A stretch of DNA of 64,000 nt from positions 74,924,705 to 74,988,704 of the forward strand of contig CP136067.1 of NCBI GenBank assembly GCA_032622095.1, read 5' to 3'. This document shows positions 33,921 through 47,218 of this stretch, in pieces. Made by a program: the position numbers and the translations under genes. The DNA is from Siphonodentalium dalli. Taxonomy: Eukaryota > Mollusca > Scaphopoda > Gadilida > Siphonodentaliidae. Each line of letters starts with the position of its first letter. The first letter of the stretch is position 1. The notes beneath the pieces are model-generated. The model was given only the letters and a program-made list of their open reading frames with translations. It searched no databases and was not told where the DNA came from.

Positions 33921-33929
33921 CCTCAAACT
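33921..33929. repeat. 9-bp target-site duplication, right copy
   Basis: CCTCAAACT, identical to 26937-26945. Confidence 0.9.
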
Positions 33930-34165
33930 GTTGTTGTATATTGTTGATAATGGCTTGCTCAGTTCTTTAGCGAGTTCTTTCAGGATTCGAGGGTGGAAAC
34001 CATCTGGACCTTGAGACTTTGTTGGATTTATTCTAGATAGTCGTATTTCCACTGCCTCTGGTGTAATATCGCTCGTTGTTTCGAGTGCTTCCTTGGTGTT
34101 ATAGATGTTTAGTATAGGCCCTGGATCGGTAATTGTGTGACCAAATTTAATTGCAACAATTTTTT
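33930..34165 (-). pseudogene. Degenerate LINE reverse transcriptase, 5' part
   Basis: The minus frame is open from about 34165 and contains TSDITPEAVEIRLSRINPTK followed by SQGPDGFHPRIL (RT fingers motif, usually GPDG[IL]) and a KELAKELSKPL helix, up to the foldback insertion. On the far side of the insertion the RT resumes with the expected next motif. The LINE is 5'-truncated at about 34165 and no endonuclease domain is seen. Confidence 0.85.
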
Positions 34166-34204
34166 TTTACCGGAATAAGTAGGTCTACATATTCACTGTA
34201 TATT

Positions 34205-35185
34205 CTAACAAGAGCTACGCTGGGCGTGCAATATACGCCCTCTCTTGGGTCGGCGGAAACTGGTAAAAAAGGGGCATAACTCTGGTAAAAATTGGCGGAC
34301 GGAACTCAAATTTGAACTTGACCTGTGTTTGGTGGGAGAAAGTAATATACCAAATTATCATTGAATCCGATAAGCTCTAGTAAAGTTATCATCCGGACAA
34401 CAAATTTCAGGGATTTTCTAAGTCAAATTACGTCAAATAAGGGGCATAACTCCGGTGAAAATTGGCGGACGGAACCCAAATTCGAACTTGAGCTGTCTTT
34501 TCTCCTAATAAACCCACATACCAAATTTGATTGAAATCGGTTCACTCTAACTAATGTTATAATCCGGACAACAAATTTCAGGGATTTTCTAAGTCAAATT
34601 TCGTAAAAAAAGGGGCCATAACTCTTGCAAAAATTATCGGATTAAAACGAAATTCGGACTTGAGCTGTATTTCGATATATGTAATCCACAAAAAAACGGG
34701 TTTTGCGTATAAACATTCCAAAATCGAGTTATCATCAGGAAACCAAAAAACATAAGAAAAACTGAATTTTCTGAGTCGAAAAAGGGGCATAACTCTGCCA
34801 AAAATGGTCGGACAGAACCCAAGTTCGAACTTGACCTGTGTTTTGGTGAAAGTAATATACCAAATTTGGATTCATTCCAATAAACTATACTAAAGTTATC
34901 ATCCGGACAACAAATTTCAAGGATTTTCTAAGTCAAAAAACGTCAAATAAGGGGCATAACTCCGGTGAAAATTGGCGGGCGGAACCCAAATTCGAACTTG
35001 AACTTACTTTTCGGCTAATAAACCCACATACCAAATTTTATTTAATTTGGTTCACTCTAACTAAAGTTATCATCCGGACAACAGGTTAACGGACGCCCGC
35101 CCGGACGGACGCCCGCCCGGACGGACGGACGGACGGACAGACCAATACTATAATACGGCCTTTTTTTCAAAAGGGCGTATAAAAA
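34205..35185 (+). mobile_element. Pearl/HINE-like element, 'ggggcataactc' type
   Basis: The 5' end ACAAGAGC is followed by a 'gggcgtgcaatatacgccc' hairpin. Five units of ~155-170 bp carry 'ggggcataactc', 'aacccaaattcgaacttga' and 'atccggacaacaaatttca'. Then comes a (GACG)n/cccgcccggacgg tract (35090-35140) and a 3' hairpin 'acggccttttttt..aagggcgtat'. A reverse-orientation relative lies at 62332-62540. Confidence 0.75.
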
Positions 35186-36335
35186 TCAGGAAAAAAATCG
35201 GAAAAATGGAAATTAGTGAATTTCGTTAAATAAATTTGGTCAAATCATCAATTTGTGGATTTTCAGAAATGTAGGCCTATAGTTAGGGAACCCGCATATG
35301 TTCTATTTACACTTTTGCGTACAAAAGGTTTGACCCCCTAAAGTTGGTACCAATAATGGAACATTCTGAAAAACCGATTTCTTAAGTTGCGCATTCCTGG
35401 GGTTTAGGGGCCGCTGAACCCCAAAAAGTGCCAACAATCACTTCTATTTACACTTCCGCGTACATCGATGAATTTTGGTTTGATGATACTCCTAAGTGTA
35501 CTGATTAAGAAAACACAACTTAAGAAATACTAGACTACCGTATATAAATGTTATAGGTGTCGTTTTTATCTGTTTTAATACACCGCGGTTGTATATAATC
35601 TTGTATGTATCATGCATACTTGCGCGCTTCCTAGCTGATTAAATTTCTGATTCACACGGTGTTTGATGGATCCAGCATCTAAGAAATGGAAGAATACGGC
35701 TCAATTTGGTCACACAATTACCGATAGATGGTTAGAATAAACATTCCATGCATATTTAAATGTGATTTCGAATATTATCAAATTGGAGCAAAACGTTGAA
35801 TACGTTCCATTGATATAGATATCTTTGGAAGCTAAATCTTCATTTCCAGCAATATATTTGTTGAATTTATGTAAGAAAAAACCGAATAATTCTGATTGCA
35901 CTCCCCATTTTTCGAGTAAAATCCGCTATATGGGCTCGATTATTTGCTGCGTGAACCCCGCTGCGGACAATCGTAAACCGCACATCGGGGCACAAGTAAA
36001 CCCCACAGCGGCACCCATGTTATTAGCCACGCAAAATACAACGATTGACAGCAGTTAGTTGCCATATTTAATAAGGCTAGCAATCTCAAATGAGTAGGCC
36101 TACCGGTAACAGGTTTCTATTTTATTTTATGATCCACAATGACATAGGGTCTATACTTACCATGTTCGTGCATGGATTATGCGTGTAGAGTGTCCTGGAG
36201 CCATAAAAGCGGGACATAATAGGGCCATTCTCAGATCATTAGCGAAGGGGGTGGCAATGTTTCTACACCAATGTGGGCCGAAAATTGCTTGTAAATTTCA
36301 TGCTGCACATCGGGATGTTGTTGTCGCAAATATAC
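35186..36335. other. Unassigned spacer
   Basis: A 'ctatttacacttttgcgtac'-like phrase is repeated at 35303 and 35446, hinting at an old repeat. The short ORFs in both strands (35710-36058) show no domain. Confidence 0.4.
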
Positions 36336-36737
36336 GCGACAGATACGTTACCAAGATATGGCCACTCCATATGGATTAATTAAAAACTCACCAGATTCGC
36401 AAGTTTTATTCACAAGTCCTTCCAATAACAAGCATCAAATATTTGTTAGCGATAGCTTACCAGCCCGTGAATATCTGACACACGGACAAGATATACTCTT
36501 CTCCTGTGAAATGGTGCGTTATTTTTCGACATATACGTTACCAACATTTTCCGCTATATATCAATAAATGCTGGGAACTTTTCATTAATTTGTTTTGAAC
36601 AGTTGACAACTTCGCTTAGAAATCAAATACCTAAATTTGGAAAGAAGATTAAAACATATCTTCCAAATCGGTCAGTATTTATAAATGTTTCCGTTCGATG
36701 GATACGTTACCGCGACAGACACGTTACCGATTTTACA
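36336..36737 (+). repeat. Four copies of an 'acgttacc' motif at ~170-190-bp spacing
   Basis: The core gacagayacgttaccra or a close variant is centred at 36345, 36535, 36704 and 36721 (spacings 190, 169, 17). As at 15 kb, the intervening sequence is not repeated and one doublet is present. Confidence 0.7.
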
Positions 36738-37180
36738 ATATTTTTTGAATTGCATGCTTTTGTTTCCTGCGTGGAAATGTACACCATCCAGTCTGAGAGT
36801 GCACGAGCATGGCGGAATATGCATATAGCTATAAGTAGAAAACTAAGAATTGGAATGATGTTGTATGGAGAATGGGTGAACGCATTGGATGTACTGATGT
36901 TGTCGATGCCGAATACCGATGGGTACTGTATAGATGCTTTGAACCACTAAATTCAGGCTTTGGAACAGAATTTTGTATTTATTTGATGACAACAAACACC
37001 AGTGCTAATGTAGTTGTTTACAAAAGCCTGTCAGATAATGTCTGTTATTCTAATCTCAATTAATGACATGACTATGTCTGTCTCTCTGGCAGAGGTATAA
37101 TATATCTGCTTCTGGTGAGAGAGGTAAGTTGTGAGATGTTATGGGGTGGAGGGCCTGTCGGTTGGGGTAGGGTCTGGGGG

Positions 37181-38158
37181 CAGGGATGTGGCTAGAGGGT
37201 CTCCGTTGGGGGGGGGGAAGGGTCCACCTTGGGAAATTCCAACTGCACCCCCCCCCTTGAATCAGAATCAAACAAAACACAAATTTTACATAATTCCATT
37301 TGCACCCCCCCCCCTTGGACCTTAGTGCTCAGGCCTAATATCCTAACATCTAGTGGTCTTAAATCCAGACAAATTTTGAAAACTGTACAAGAAAATCACA
37401 AATCCTAGCATCTATAGACTGGCCTCAACTGAAGCTTTCCTATAGTGTTGGAAATTTCAAACCTCATACTTCCCATCAGGTTGGAAAATTCTCCAACTGA
37501 TGACCGTTTCAGTTCACAAGTTTGACAAAATGCAGTATAAAATTGTTTTGTTAAAATAGTTAGCAGTTTTGGATTGGCCACGGGGGGAGGGACAATGACA
37601 CACCAGGCCGACCATGGTTTGGCCCGGGGTGCAAAAATTTTGAAATCTGAACAAGAAAATTGCAAAATCCTAGCATCTAGACTAGCCTCAAGCCTTCCTC
37701 GAGTTGGAAATTTCAAACCTGACACCCCCACTTAGGTTGGGAAATTTCCAACTGATGACAATTCCAATGACATTGTTGACCAAATGTATGACAATATTGT
37801 TTTCTTAAATTAACTAACAGTTTTGACTGGCCACGGGGAGGGACCAGGACACAAGCTTTCCAAGTGCTGGAGATTTCCAACCTGTCACCCCCCCCTAAGT
37901 TTGGAAAAATTCCAACTGATGACCATTTTAGTTAAAAATTGTGACCGAAAATAGGAAAATATACAAATATTGGTCCAAAAACAATTAATTCCCCTAACAA
38001 GTTGTTTGAAAATCAAACTACAAGAACATTTTCAACCTATTGTTGGTGTGAAATTTCCAACTAATGTTTTGGCAGGTATGAAATTTCCAACTGTTGAAAA
38101 TTTTGACCAAAGTTGGGGGGGTGAGACACCCACACACCCCCTTCTAGCCACATCCCTG
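37181..38158. mobile_element. Element with CAGGGATGTGGCTAGA ends and internal repeats
   Basis: Left end CAGGGATGTGGCTAGAGGG and right end its near complement (ctagccacatccctg). The inside has irregular repeats of 'ttggaaatttccaac'-type phrases followed by 'tgatgac', with C/G runs at 37207, 37248, 37306, 37892 and 38115. A fragment of the left end occurs at 11606. The open frames are repeat-driven. Confidence 0.6.
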
Positions 38159-38299
38159 TCTGGGGGGGGGTGGGTGGGTGATGGAAAGTTTCCGTGATTT
38201 CATTAAAGATTAAGTTTCATAACTCATTGGATGTTATATTGGTCTTAGTTTTTCAAATTTAAAAAAATTGTTTTGTTTTTTAAATTGAGCAAGGAGATC

Positions 38300-38650
38300 A
38301 ATCTGAATTTTTTTTTTTGGAGTTATGTCACTGGCTCCGCCCACATTCGACACAGTGACCTCATTTGAACAAATCTGAATCACAGTCGCCCAAGGACCCT
38401 TTATACCAAATATGAACCCATTCAGCCCAATGGCACTTGAGAAGTCGTTTTTAAGAATTACTATGGTGGGAAAATGTTACCGGTATGGCCCAAGCTTCGC
38501 AACTATTTCACCAGGTGACCTCATTTGAACAAATCTGAATGTGAGTCATCTAGGGAACATCCACACCAGATATGAACCCATTCGGAGTAGATGATTCTTG
38601 ATGGACGGACAAGTAGTGATGACCATAGCTCCACTGGAGACTTTGTCCGA
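38300..38650 (+). repeat. Pearl-like repeat, 'agttatgtcactgg' type
   Basis: Two units with 'tcatttgaacaaatctgaat' and 'accaaatatgaacccattc', then 'gatggacggacaagtagtga' and 'ggtgagct'. Close to the block at 13195. Confidence 0.65.
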
Positions 38651-38659
38651 GGTGAGCTG

Positions 38660-40010
38660 TAAACTACCGTAATATTACCATACGATACATGGTATTACCG
38701 CACCTCATTCAAAATCACAGGATGTGTTAATTGCCACATAACGTTAAAGTGATGTTAAACACTCCATGATAAAGAGTATATGGTAATTTTCCAGTCAAAC
38801 AGAAATTGAGAATAATCTAGCTTGCTCACAGTAGTTATTTGTTTCGAATATTAATCCAAACTGACGATAGACACAGTCATTCTTATATATTAATTAAATG
38901 CAATGACTCACGATGGCATAATCATTTGTGTTAGATTATCGTCCCGAACCAAGATGTAAATATTGACAATTGGGCGTAGTTCAGTGAAGTTTTCTATGGA
39001 GTGGTAAGGTCAATTTCTTTGATATTTTTGGTGATGTTAGTAGAATGCTAAATTCCCCAGGTTGGCATAGCGCCTGAGTACTTACAATTTCACGCACCCG
39101 AACAAGTCCATGATATGTCTTTAATACTAGGGAATGTAGAACTCAGTTAATCACAAAATCCATCTCTAACTGGAACCAACCCGTATAAAATCACCATGCA
39201 TAGTACTACCATGATGGTACATCACCATGGCAATACCAGTGTACTGTACCATGGTAATACTATGAGCTCTAACTCTATTTCACAATATCACCTTACGCAG
39301 ATGAGGCTTTTTCTCTCTATTTTTGTGAGAATAAAATCATATTTTGTGAGATAATCAATGCAAAACAATTGTACAACAGTGTCATACTCAAACATTAACA
39401 GAATGGGACAAGAATATTGTCATAACTAAGTGGGCTAAGTCAAGAATAGTTTAACACCTTAGATAATCACGCGTCTCAGTATTGACCTCCAATCTGTTGT
39501 CTTAAATTTCAAGACTTCTAATCTAAAAGTGTGCCCTGGGACTACCATGGTAAAGTATGGGTTGGGCAATTCAATTTGACAGGAGGTCAAAACAGAACAA
39601 GTGGTGCACATACATCAGACCCTTAATTCCCAATGGAGCTAATTTGTGATCATCTAGATAAAGAACTACATCATACAGATGATAATGATTTAATGAGTTA
39701 TACATATATACAAAACCATGTATAAAACACAAGGCGAAAAAAAATATAGGAAAAATGTTAATATTGTGTAAGGCAAATAACAAATAAATAATGATTATAA
39801 AAGATTCAACAAACAAATTCTATCTCTCAACATGTCAACTCCTAAATGGATGTTCCCATTCAGTTCTAAAAGCATACGTTGGAAAGTTTATTTTTCATTT
39901 GCTGGAGTGGTCTGTAAGGAAAACTAAAGAGTATATCATGGTAATTTTCCAGTTATTGTGAAAACTAAATTTGTTATTTCTGACTTCTTGCTTGTGGATT
40001 TCTGTGATGA
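38660..40010. other. Unassigned spacer with 'catggta' repeats
   Basis: Several short 'taccatggtaa/atggtattacc' phrases (38680-38700, 39195-39260, 39540). 'aagagtatat.atggtaattttccagt' recurs at 38772 and 39925. No coding region supported. Confidence 0.4.
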
Positions 40011-40013
40011 TAA

Positions 40014-40269
40014 ATGACAAAAAGTAATCAATATAGTCATTGTCATTCAAGTAAAGAAATCAGGTGTGATACTGCTGATGAAGAAATTATTTTTGTCATG
40101 CAAGAACTTGAGATATTACACAATAAATCTCTTGTGGATGGCAATGTAATTTCATATTATGATATTAACGTGAACATCTCAAGTGAACATTGGCAGACTA
40201 TAGCACTCCACATATGGTGGGAAAATATGGTTGTATATGAAAGCAGGACTATGCACCAATGCCATGCCT
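40014..40269 (+). CDS. Possible internal exon, unassigned
   Basis: Open for 85 codons and followed by a strong donor CCT|GTAAGT. Includes DEEIIFVMQELEILHNKSL and a Cys/His-rich end (MHQCHACK). TAA lies directly before the ATG at 40014. As an internal exon it would need an acceptor such as TGCAAG or ATCAG inside the frame; neither has a strong pyrimidine tract. No family recognised. Composition is more protein-like than the frames around it, but this is weak. Confidence 0.25.
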
Positions 40270-40352
40270 GTAAGTAACAGCTAGTTAACAAATACATGTA
40301 TGTTCATTGTAAATTGGTTAGCGGAAATTGGAAATTGCATTGCGAATCCAGT

Positions 40353-41165
40353 TACTGTAAAATCCTTTTTATTCGTGGGGGTTCATTATTCGTTGATTTC
40401 GTGGTTCAACCAACCACAAAATCAAAACCCAACGAAATAATTGACTCAGAGTAAATCAGAGAAAATCTCAATACATGAAATCGAAATGAAGTTTGTTTCT
40501 GACATGTCGTAAAGCGGGTTGACAAAAACTCGGAAGACGAGATGAAACGTAATTTTCGCCACCATAATGTGAATACTCGCCAAGCTTTAATATTTGAGAT
40601 GGTCGCGGTGATCATTTACCAACAATCGTGCCGACAGCATCGTTCATGACTTGCGTTGCTGCAGCATGTTGTGTATCACTGATCATTTTTGGATCGGGAA
40701 GACCAGCAGTTGCCGGAGATCGAGTTTTGACTTTTCCACATTTTAAACACGAAGTGAGAGACATAAAATTATGTTAGTGGTCTATTCATAATTGTTTGTA
40801 TATAACACAGTCTGCTCCCTCTATAATAATTTGTTAAACAATGCGTACTGAATTCATCTCTTAATAAAGGCTAATGGTTTAATCACGCGCAGGTTACATA
40901 AAACAATAAATGACTATACCTCACTTGCATATGAAATGAAGCCGATAGCTATTAGTACATTGATTGCGTGATGCCCTTTCGGCACCGGATATCTGGTGGC
41001 CCGATATCTCAATAATGTCCACTCTCAATGATGTCAGAAACCTGCTATTGTAGGAGCTGTTGATTGATGAAGATAAATATGACACCTGATCCACGAATTC
41101 ATGTCCCCACGAAATAGCCTTTTTTATAAGAAACCACGAAAATTGAGGCCGACGAAATTAAAGCC
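40353..41165. mobile_element. Probable element with 'cgtggggg/cgaaat' inverted ends
   Basis: The left edge reads tactgtaaaatcctttttat followed by tcgtgggggttcatt and 'ttcgtggttcaac'. The right edge carries inverted counterparts (ccccacgaaatagccttttt, aaccacgaaaattg, gacgaaatta). The pairing is diverged and no TSD was found. Confidence 0.45.
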
Positions 41166-41370
41166 AATCACAATAAATCGAGCCCAGCCACCCAAAAGCC
41201 TGTTCTCTCATCAGACTTGCCACTTCCGATGCGGCTTCCTTTGCCTTTGATGTCACGCCGAGATTTGTTTTACTTCATGCAATTTTGCAGTTACTGTCAT
41301 GGCGTGTGTGCAGTTTGCAGACACATCGGGCTCATTGGCAATTCTCAGTTTTATTCTGGGTAGTATTTAA

Positions 41371-41797
41371 AGGTACTCAAACTGATCAGACGCTCCTAAA
41401 TTACTATTTCTTTGGCTTCGGGGGTAAAAAATATTTGATTCGAGTCGAGGAAACCACCAATCAAAGATCAGAGAGAGTAGATATCGATGTTTGAAGTTTG
41501 CGATTTCTATTGTTTGTGGGACAGTTCTTGCCAGTCAAACGGACGGTCTTGCAGATAAAGATGGATAACTCTAAAATCAAGTGGTAATAATAACCACTTG
41601 ATTAAGAGTTATCCATCTTTATCTGCAAGACCATCCGTTTGACCGGCAAGAACTGTCCCATAAATCGCAAACTTCAAACATCGATATCTACTCACTCTGA
41701 GCTTTGATGGGTGGGTTCCTCGACTCGAATCAAATATTTTTTTCCCCCGAAGCCAAATAAATAGTAATTTAGGAGCATCTGATCGGATTGAGTATCT
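41371..41797. mobile_element. TTAA MITE with AGGTACTCAA ends, copy 2
   Basis: TTAA at 41367-41370 and 41798-41801. The element is almost one continuous palindrome (arms over 200 bp) meeting near 41588 at 'ccacttgatt'. The right half matches copy 1 at 23169. Confidence 0.85.
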
Positions 41798-42039
41798 TTA
41801 ATAGAAAGAGTATAACTCCATCTGGATGAATGGGAGCACGAATATTCCCCTTAAAACACTGAACACTGACTGTTTATAACTGTGTTCAGAGTAGATGTAA
41901 AGTCATCATCGTAATTTTGCGTTTATCACTTGTTTACCTGGATATAATTTAGGGTGCATATATGAATGCTTATTAAATCCACTAATCGTCGACTGTAATG
42001 GTCGATTAGTTGATTCTGAAAACTAATAGTCGTGGCAAC

Positions 42040-43590
42040 CCTAATTCAGTGATTGATTTTATTAATTTCTCTGCACAGTCGGGACAAAATCAAGCAAAAT
42101 TATAAAAATTTTGAATTTATTAAACTTTTCTGAATGAAGTTGAACAATGAACAGGGCTGCAGAAGTGCCCTTTTATCGAACGCTGAACTTTAGAGAACAA
42201 ATAACTCAGAAATGAGGAGCGAACATGTAATTTTCAACATATATTCACAAACACATCCTTAAGATGAAACTTGTAGTAAATAGTATAACTGTGTTATTCA
42301 TCTGTAAGATAACTGAGTAAATGTTCTCACAATAATAACAATTGGTGCATGTAGAAACATGTAATATATAAGTCAATTCTCATCAAATCACTAGTGTTAC
42401 AGTTCTATACAGGAGATTAATTCTGCCTCAGGGACATTTACAGAGCATGCAGTCAGACAAAACTTATGGTTTTTGTCTTTGTTGTGACTGGCGCAAAGGA
42501 ATTATCATTATCAAGTTCTTCGGTACTATAAAATATGAGAGGAATGGAAAAGTGAATCGAATTGTTACCTTGATGGCTCAAAACACAAGTTTCGCTTTTT
42601 AGAATTATTGATTTATAACATAACTATAACAAATGATTACTGAATCGCCACAAACCAGCAATTGAATGACTTTGGTTTACATTTCCTACAGTGTGGTTTG
42701 GAGGGACTAATTTGAATACATTTGAACATATACGATTGAAAATGAGAAACCACTGAACTTATCCAAACACTGTTCCTATGGAAGCCATGAATGGAAAGAA
42801 TATAGTTTCTTGTTTGTGCCATATTGTTTGGAATTTGTTTTGTTTTCTTAATACTCTCTTGGAAACATCCATGCACACATCTCATGTAATGAACCTGGCA
42901 ACCCAAAACCCACTAACATAATAAAATAAGTAATCAACAAAATAAGACCAGAGTTATAATAGCATATAATATAAATAATAAGAGCTATATAGTAATCAGT
43001 GGGTACTGTACTGATTGGTGTTATTCACCCTTTGAACCCGGTTGGAAGGAAAACATGCCAGCCGACATAAGTCATGTAAAAATGGAATGTGGCATGTTAA
43101 ATAAAGATTTCAGGGTTGCATAGGTAAACCTGGCGAAAATTGTTGGCGAGGATGGCATTCTTTCGGAATATAGCACGGTTTGGAAAATATCACGTTTGCA
43201 GAAAATATCACAATGATTTCGGAACTTGTCTTCAATATTTCTGGGGAATTTTGCTAACTCTTTCCAGAATTTCTCATTTAGACATTTATAGTAATAATGC
43301 TATAGGACTTCGTGTCCAAAGTTTGTGGCCATTTTATGAAAACAAAGTTGTCAACCAGGTGTGAAGTATTCATACTGAATATTTCGTTTTATATAAGTTT
43401 TTACAAGAGCTGACATAATAATAGTCAAATGAAACAGAAATTACATGAGCTAATTTTCCCCAAACAGACTCATTTTCTCATTACGTTTTAATGCATCCCA
43501 AAAAATCTGAAACAACTCCATGATTTTTATAATAATGAAAGGCCGCTTGACAACATTATCCCCTGAAAGGTGGCTTCATTTGGGGTGAGG
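42040..43590. other. Unassigned AT-rich spacer
   Basis: No recognised domain. A minus ORF of 89 codons (42637-42906) and a plus ORF (43140-43364) lack splice context or family resemblance. Confidence 0.4.
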
Positions 43591-43599
43591 GCTTTTTAG

Positions 43600-43880
43600 A
43601 AATAAATTAATAAGGACCATAACTCCAGTAAAAATAGGCGGACAGAACCCAAATTCGAACTACACCTGTATTTTCATATGAGTAAACCATCTTAAATTAC
43701 CAAATTTGAAAACAATTAGAATCAGCAAATTCTAAGTCGACAAGAACCATAACTCTGGCAAAAATGGTTGGACTCCACCCAAATTTGAACTTGACCTATA
43801 ATTTGCATGTGGGTAATCCACATACAAACTTTTAAAACAGTCAGATAACTAAGACTAAAGTTTGTTTTCCCTGGGACAAC
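43600..43880 (+). repeat. Pearl-like repeat fragment
   Basis: Two units starting 'accataactc.ggcaaaaat/agtaaaaatagg' with 'acccaaatt.gaact' (43615 and 43745). No terminal hairpin or microsatellite. Confidence 0.55.
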
Positions 43881-46800
43881 TGACGTATCCTATACATTTG
43901 GCACATGCTATCATTGTATGGGGTTGATTGTTTACAATTTTTAGAATCTGAATACTTATATTAATGTTATCTTCGTGTGATAATGATCCTCAATGATTGA
44001 GATTTGTGGTCATGGATTTCGATAACAGACTACAATTCTATTGTATTGTGCACCCTTTGTTACTAATTTTGAAAAGCATTGCGATGTTTATTGTATGTGT
44101 GGCTCACACGATATCACAGGTGCTGCATGACCCTTTGGTCTAGAAACCGGACACCCAAAACATATGAGAACAAAATCTAATGAGATTTCTCATTTCTAAT
44201 GTATTTGATGGCGACATTATGAAAGAATTAGAATTTATCACACTAACAGCATAATGCGATCGTCTGCATATAACTTGTTAGGTAACAACAACCCTGGTCC
44301 AAAATTTACCATGAAACGGCTTCATATTACTTTGCAAACTCCCGACCAAATCTTTCTACACACCAAAAATTCTGTACTCATCATAAAAGCTGACTTACAA
44401 TGGTGTTGAGCTAAAATTTATAAATCAGTACTACTCATTCAAGCCATTAGAAATACAGTCAATATATCAACAATTCTTCCAAAAGACTACAGACATCTAC
44501 AAATATCACATAAGTATCATGAATTGGCATAAAGCATCTAGTACATTTTCCTCTGGGAGATCAAACTGTATAAACTACATGATAAACTGGCACAAAAAAA
44601 ATAGTCAGATACATCCACTTCATGTAATCATGGAAGCTTGAATCACAAAACAGATCAAAACATTCAGAATGTACATGCATCTTATCTAATATGGATGGTG
44701 AGAGGGGAATTCCTAAACAAAGCAGCAGTAATGCCTTATGTCAGGCAGCAGTAATATAAACACCTAAAAAAAAGTAAGCTCTCCCCTCAATCTCCTGTGA
44801 TACTCATTCAATAGTATTGAAATTTTTAATGAATTGAGAACATGATAAATGCAGCAAAATAAATGAGTTAATTAACCCGATGGCGTTCTAACATTCTTTT
44901 GATTGTTAATTGATTGTAAAATATACCATTTTAAAAAAATCACACTTTGAACTTTGGCACTCATTAACATCGCATGTGCATGGGTTAACTGGGTCTTCAA
45001 TAATTTATGTTTGGAGAACCCGGCCAGGATGTAATACCAACTCGAGGGCATCAAATATATCATAGGCAAAAGTATAAATAAACCATCTGGGCTACATAGC
45101 CATACATGGGCTGTAATACCAGGCAATGGTAACATTAAACCTACTTTGCCAGCTAGGAAATGCATCTAAGTAAAGCCATAATTAACAGCAGTAAATACAT
45201 ATAAGCAATTTGATTATCATTGACATGGTCACATGAATGACTTTAGTTTATACCGAGATACATATTTAAGACAAAGCATTATACATGGTCATAAAGCACA
45301 TTGGTCATGATTATATAGAGGCACAAATGATCAGGTAGCTATAATCAGTTCAGCAAGCAAGACCTATTGTGAGATGAAAAATGCAATTCATCATAGTGGT
45401 CACATTAGAAAATGGAGGTTGAGAAAGGAAATGTGTATAATTTATAAAATAATGGAGGTGTTTCAAAAAATCCTCAACTTTTATAGATATGATAAAGCAA
45501 AAATTGGAGACCGCTAATAGCATGAATGAAAGTTTTGAACACCAAGTTATTTTCTACATCCCTTTTCATGATAATTAAGGTAGAATCTCTTTCCCAATAA
45601 AAACATACTGTAGAATAAAAACCCAATTTATTTTACATATTCCTATTTATCAAGTTGTACAAGCTCATGTCATTGTAGGCTGAATTCATCCTCTTCCTAT
45701 CAATATAATTAATTATGTCAAATGCATAGACCTTTGCATGAAATTTAAAGAGGGAATTCCATGAAAACCAATGGTTTCTTTTTTTTCTTCTGACACAAAC
45801 AAATATAATTTTTTTGGACTAGTTTTAATTGCTCTTTCCACTGATCTATAAAACTTATAATTATTTCAAATTTCAAGTTGCAAAAACTGTGTATGACTCC
45901 AAAGTATAATACTCTGATATGTTTAAACATAAAACATTCCAAAGATTTTCTTCTCAACCCCACTATCTTTATGGAACAACGTTAAGTGATTTGAAGACAA
46001 TAATACCATGATGACAGTGGTGTATGTACGAATTTCTCAAAGTGTTAAGATACCATTGATATATTCACAAAACAGAAGCTGAATACAGTCATGAAGTCAT
46101 GCAACACATTTCATGCACTACTTTTATGCAGATTAACAACGATTTTAAAACAGCTCACACTGCAATACTAAATAGTGCTCAGTTAATGTATATCTTAGAG
46201 ATATGTGTCGAACAACATAAAGACAAAGTGCATGTTTTCAGAGACTAATACAAAAATCTTTTGTTTCAAGAATTATTCAAGGTTGAATAGCTAGCGGTAT
46301 TGTGACAACACAGTTTTACATGTGTTTATGTTTTTGCTCTTTTGGTCAGAGATAAGATAGTTCTAGCTCAGAATTATAAATATCGGACTTTGCAAATTGG
46401 TATTATTTTCAAATTAACATCTAACTGTAGGAGAACAATTACATCTCTAGAACCAATAGATTTTCCAGAGTATATAATAAAAGGCATTGTGAAACTTCCC
46501 AATTGCAATCAGGCAAAAAGACAATTTTGATCTGTTCATTGAAATGAGAAATAGTATATTTACTGCAGAGGAACATAGCACTTTTATCAATTTGAGTGAC
46601 GTATTCCAGTTCTTTTGATGCTACAGCTATGTATATATCAGATTTATGGATGTCACCAACTCAGTACGAGTGTTCATTGCTTCAAATGTGCTTGCTTCAA
46701 TATCATTCAAGGATTAGGGAAACATTCTAATAAAGAGTGTGCTGTCTGCAGCCAATTTTGTGTTTCATACTTGTCAAGAAGAAGTGGTATTCGAGAACAG

Positions 46801-47072
46801 GAATTTCAGATAATGATGTCCATTTTGAGCTTTTGAGTATACTTTGTTATTACTTCATACAATTACGTCAGCTGAAGTATAATATTGATAGGACATGGAT
46901 ACTTTTGAAATTAATGTTGTTCATTCATAATAATGTTGAATGTATAGCTCAAAATCAATCAAAATTGAAAATTGACTGTACTGTTGCAATCTTATGATCT
47001 GTCATCTAGCTTTATCAATTTTAATAGATCCAACTCAATTTGCAGTAAAGTGCTCTGGCAGTCCAAATGGCC
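43881..47072. other. Long AT-rich stretch without recognised features
   Basis: Lies downstream (3' side) of the minus-strand nucleosidase gene. The small ORFs on either strand (44872-45165, 45745-45963, 46342-46997) carry no recognised motifs. Some of it next to 47072 may be 3' UTR. Confidence 0.4.
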
Positions 47073-47122
47073 TTAACCCTTTCATGACGGGAGCTGTGCT
47101 GGTGCGGCATTAAAGATCATGT

Positions 47123-47191
47123 GCCAGTGCATTCTCTTATATATGCAAGTCTCCCATAGAGAGCCTCACATATATAAGAGAATGCACTGGC
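47123..47191. repeat. 69-bp hairpin, copy 3a
   Basis: Arms CCAGTGCATTCTCTTATATA.. pair across an inner 'CTCCCATAGAGAG' loop. Confidence 0.88.
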
Positions 47192-47218
47192 TTACAATGT
47201 CAAGGTAAATATTGTTAG

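Noticed and set aside
41960-42040. hAT-like terminus (cgactattag.. with ggcaaccct)
   Set aside because: Resembles one end of a hAT element, but no partner end or TSD could be found.
44872-46997. Several 60-100-codon ORFs downstream of the nucleosidase gene
   Set aside because: No recognised domains, no splice consistency and ordinary AT-rich composition.
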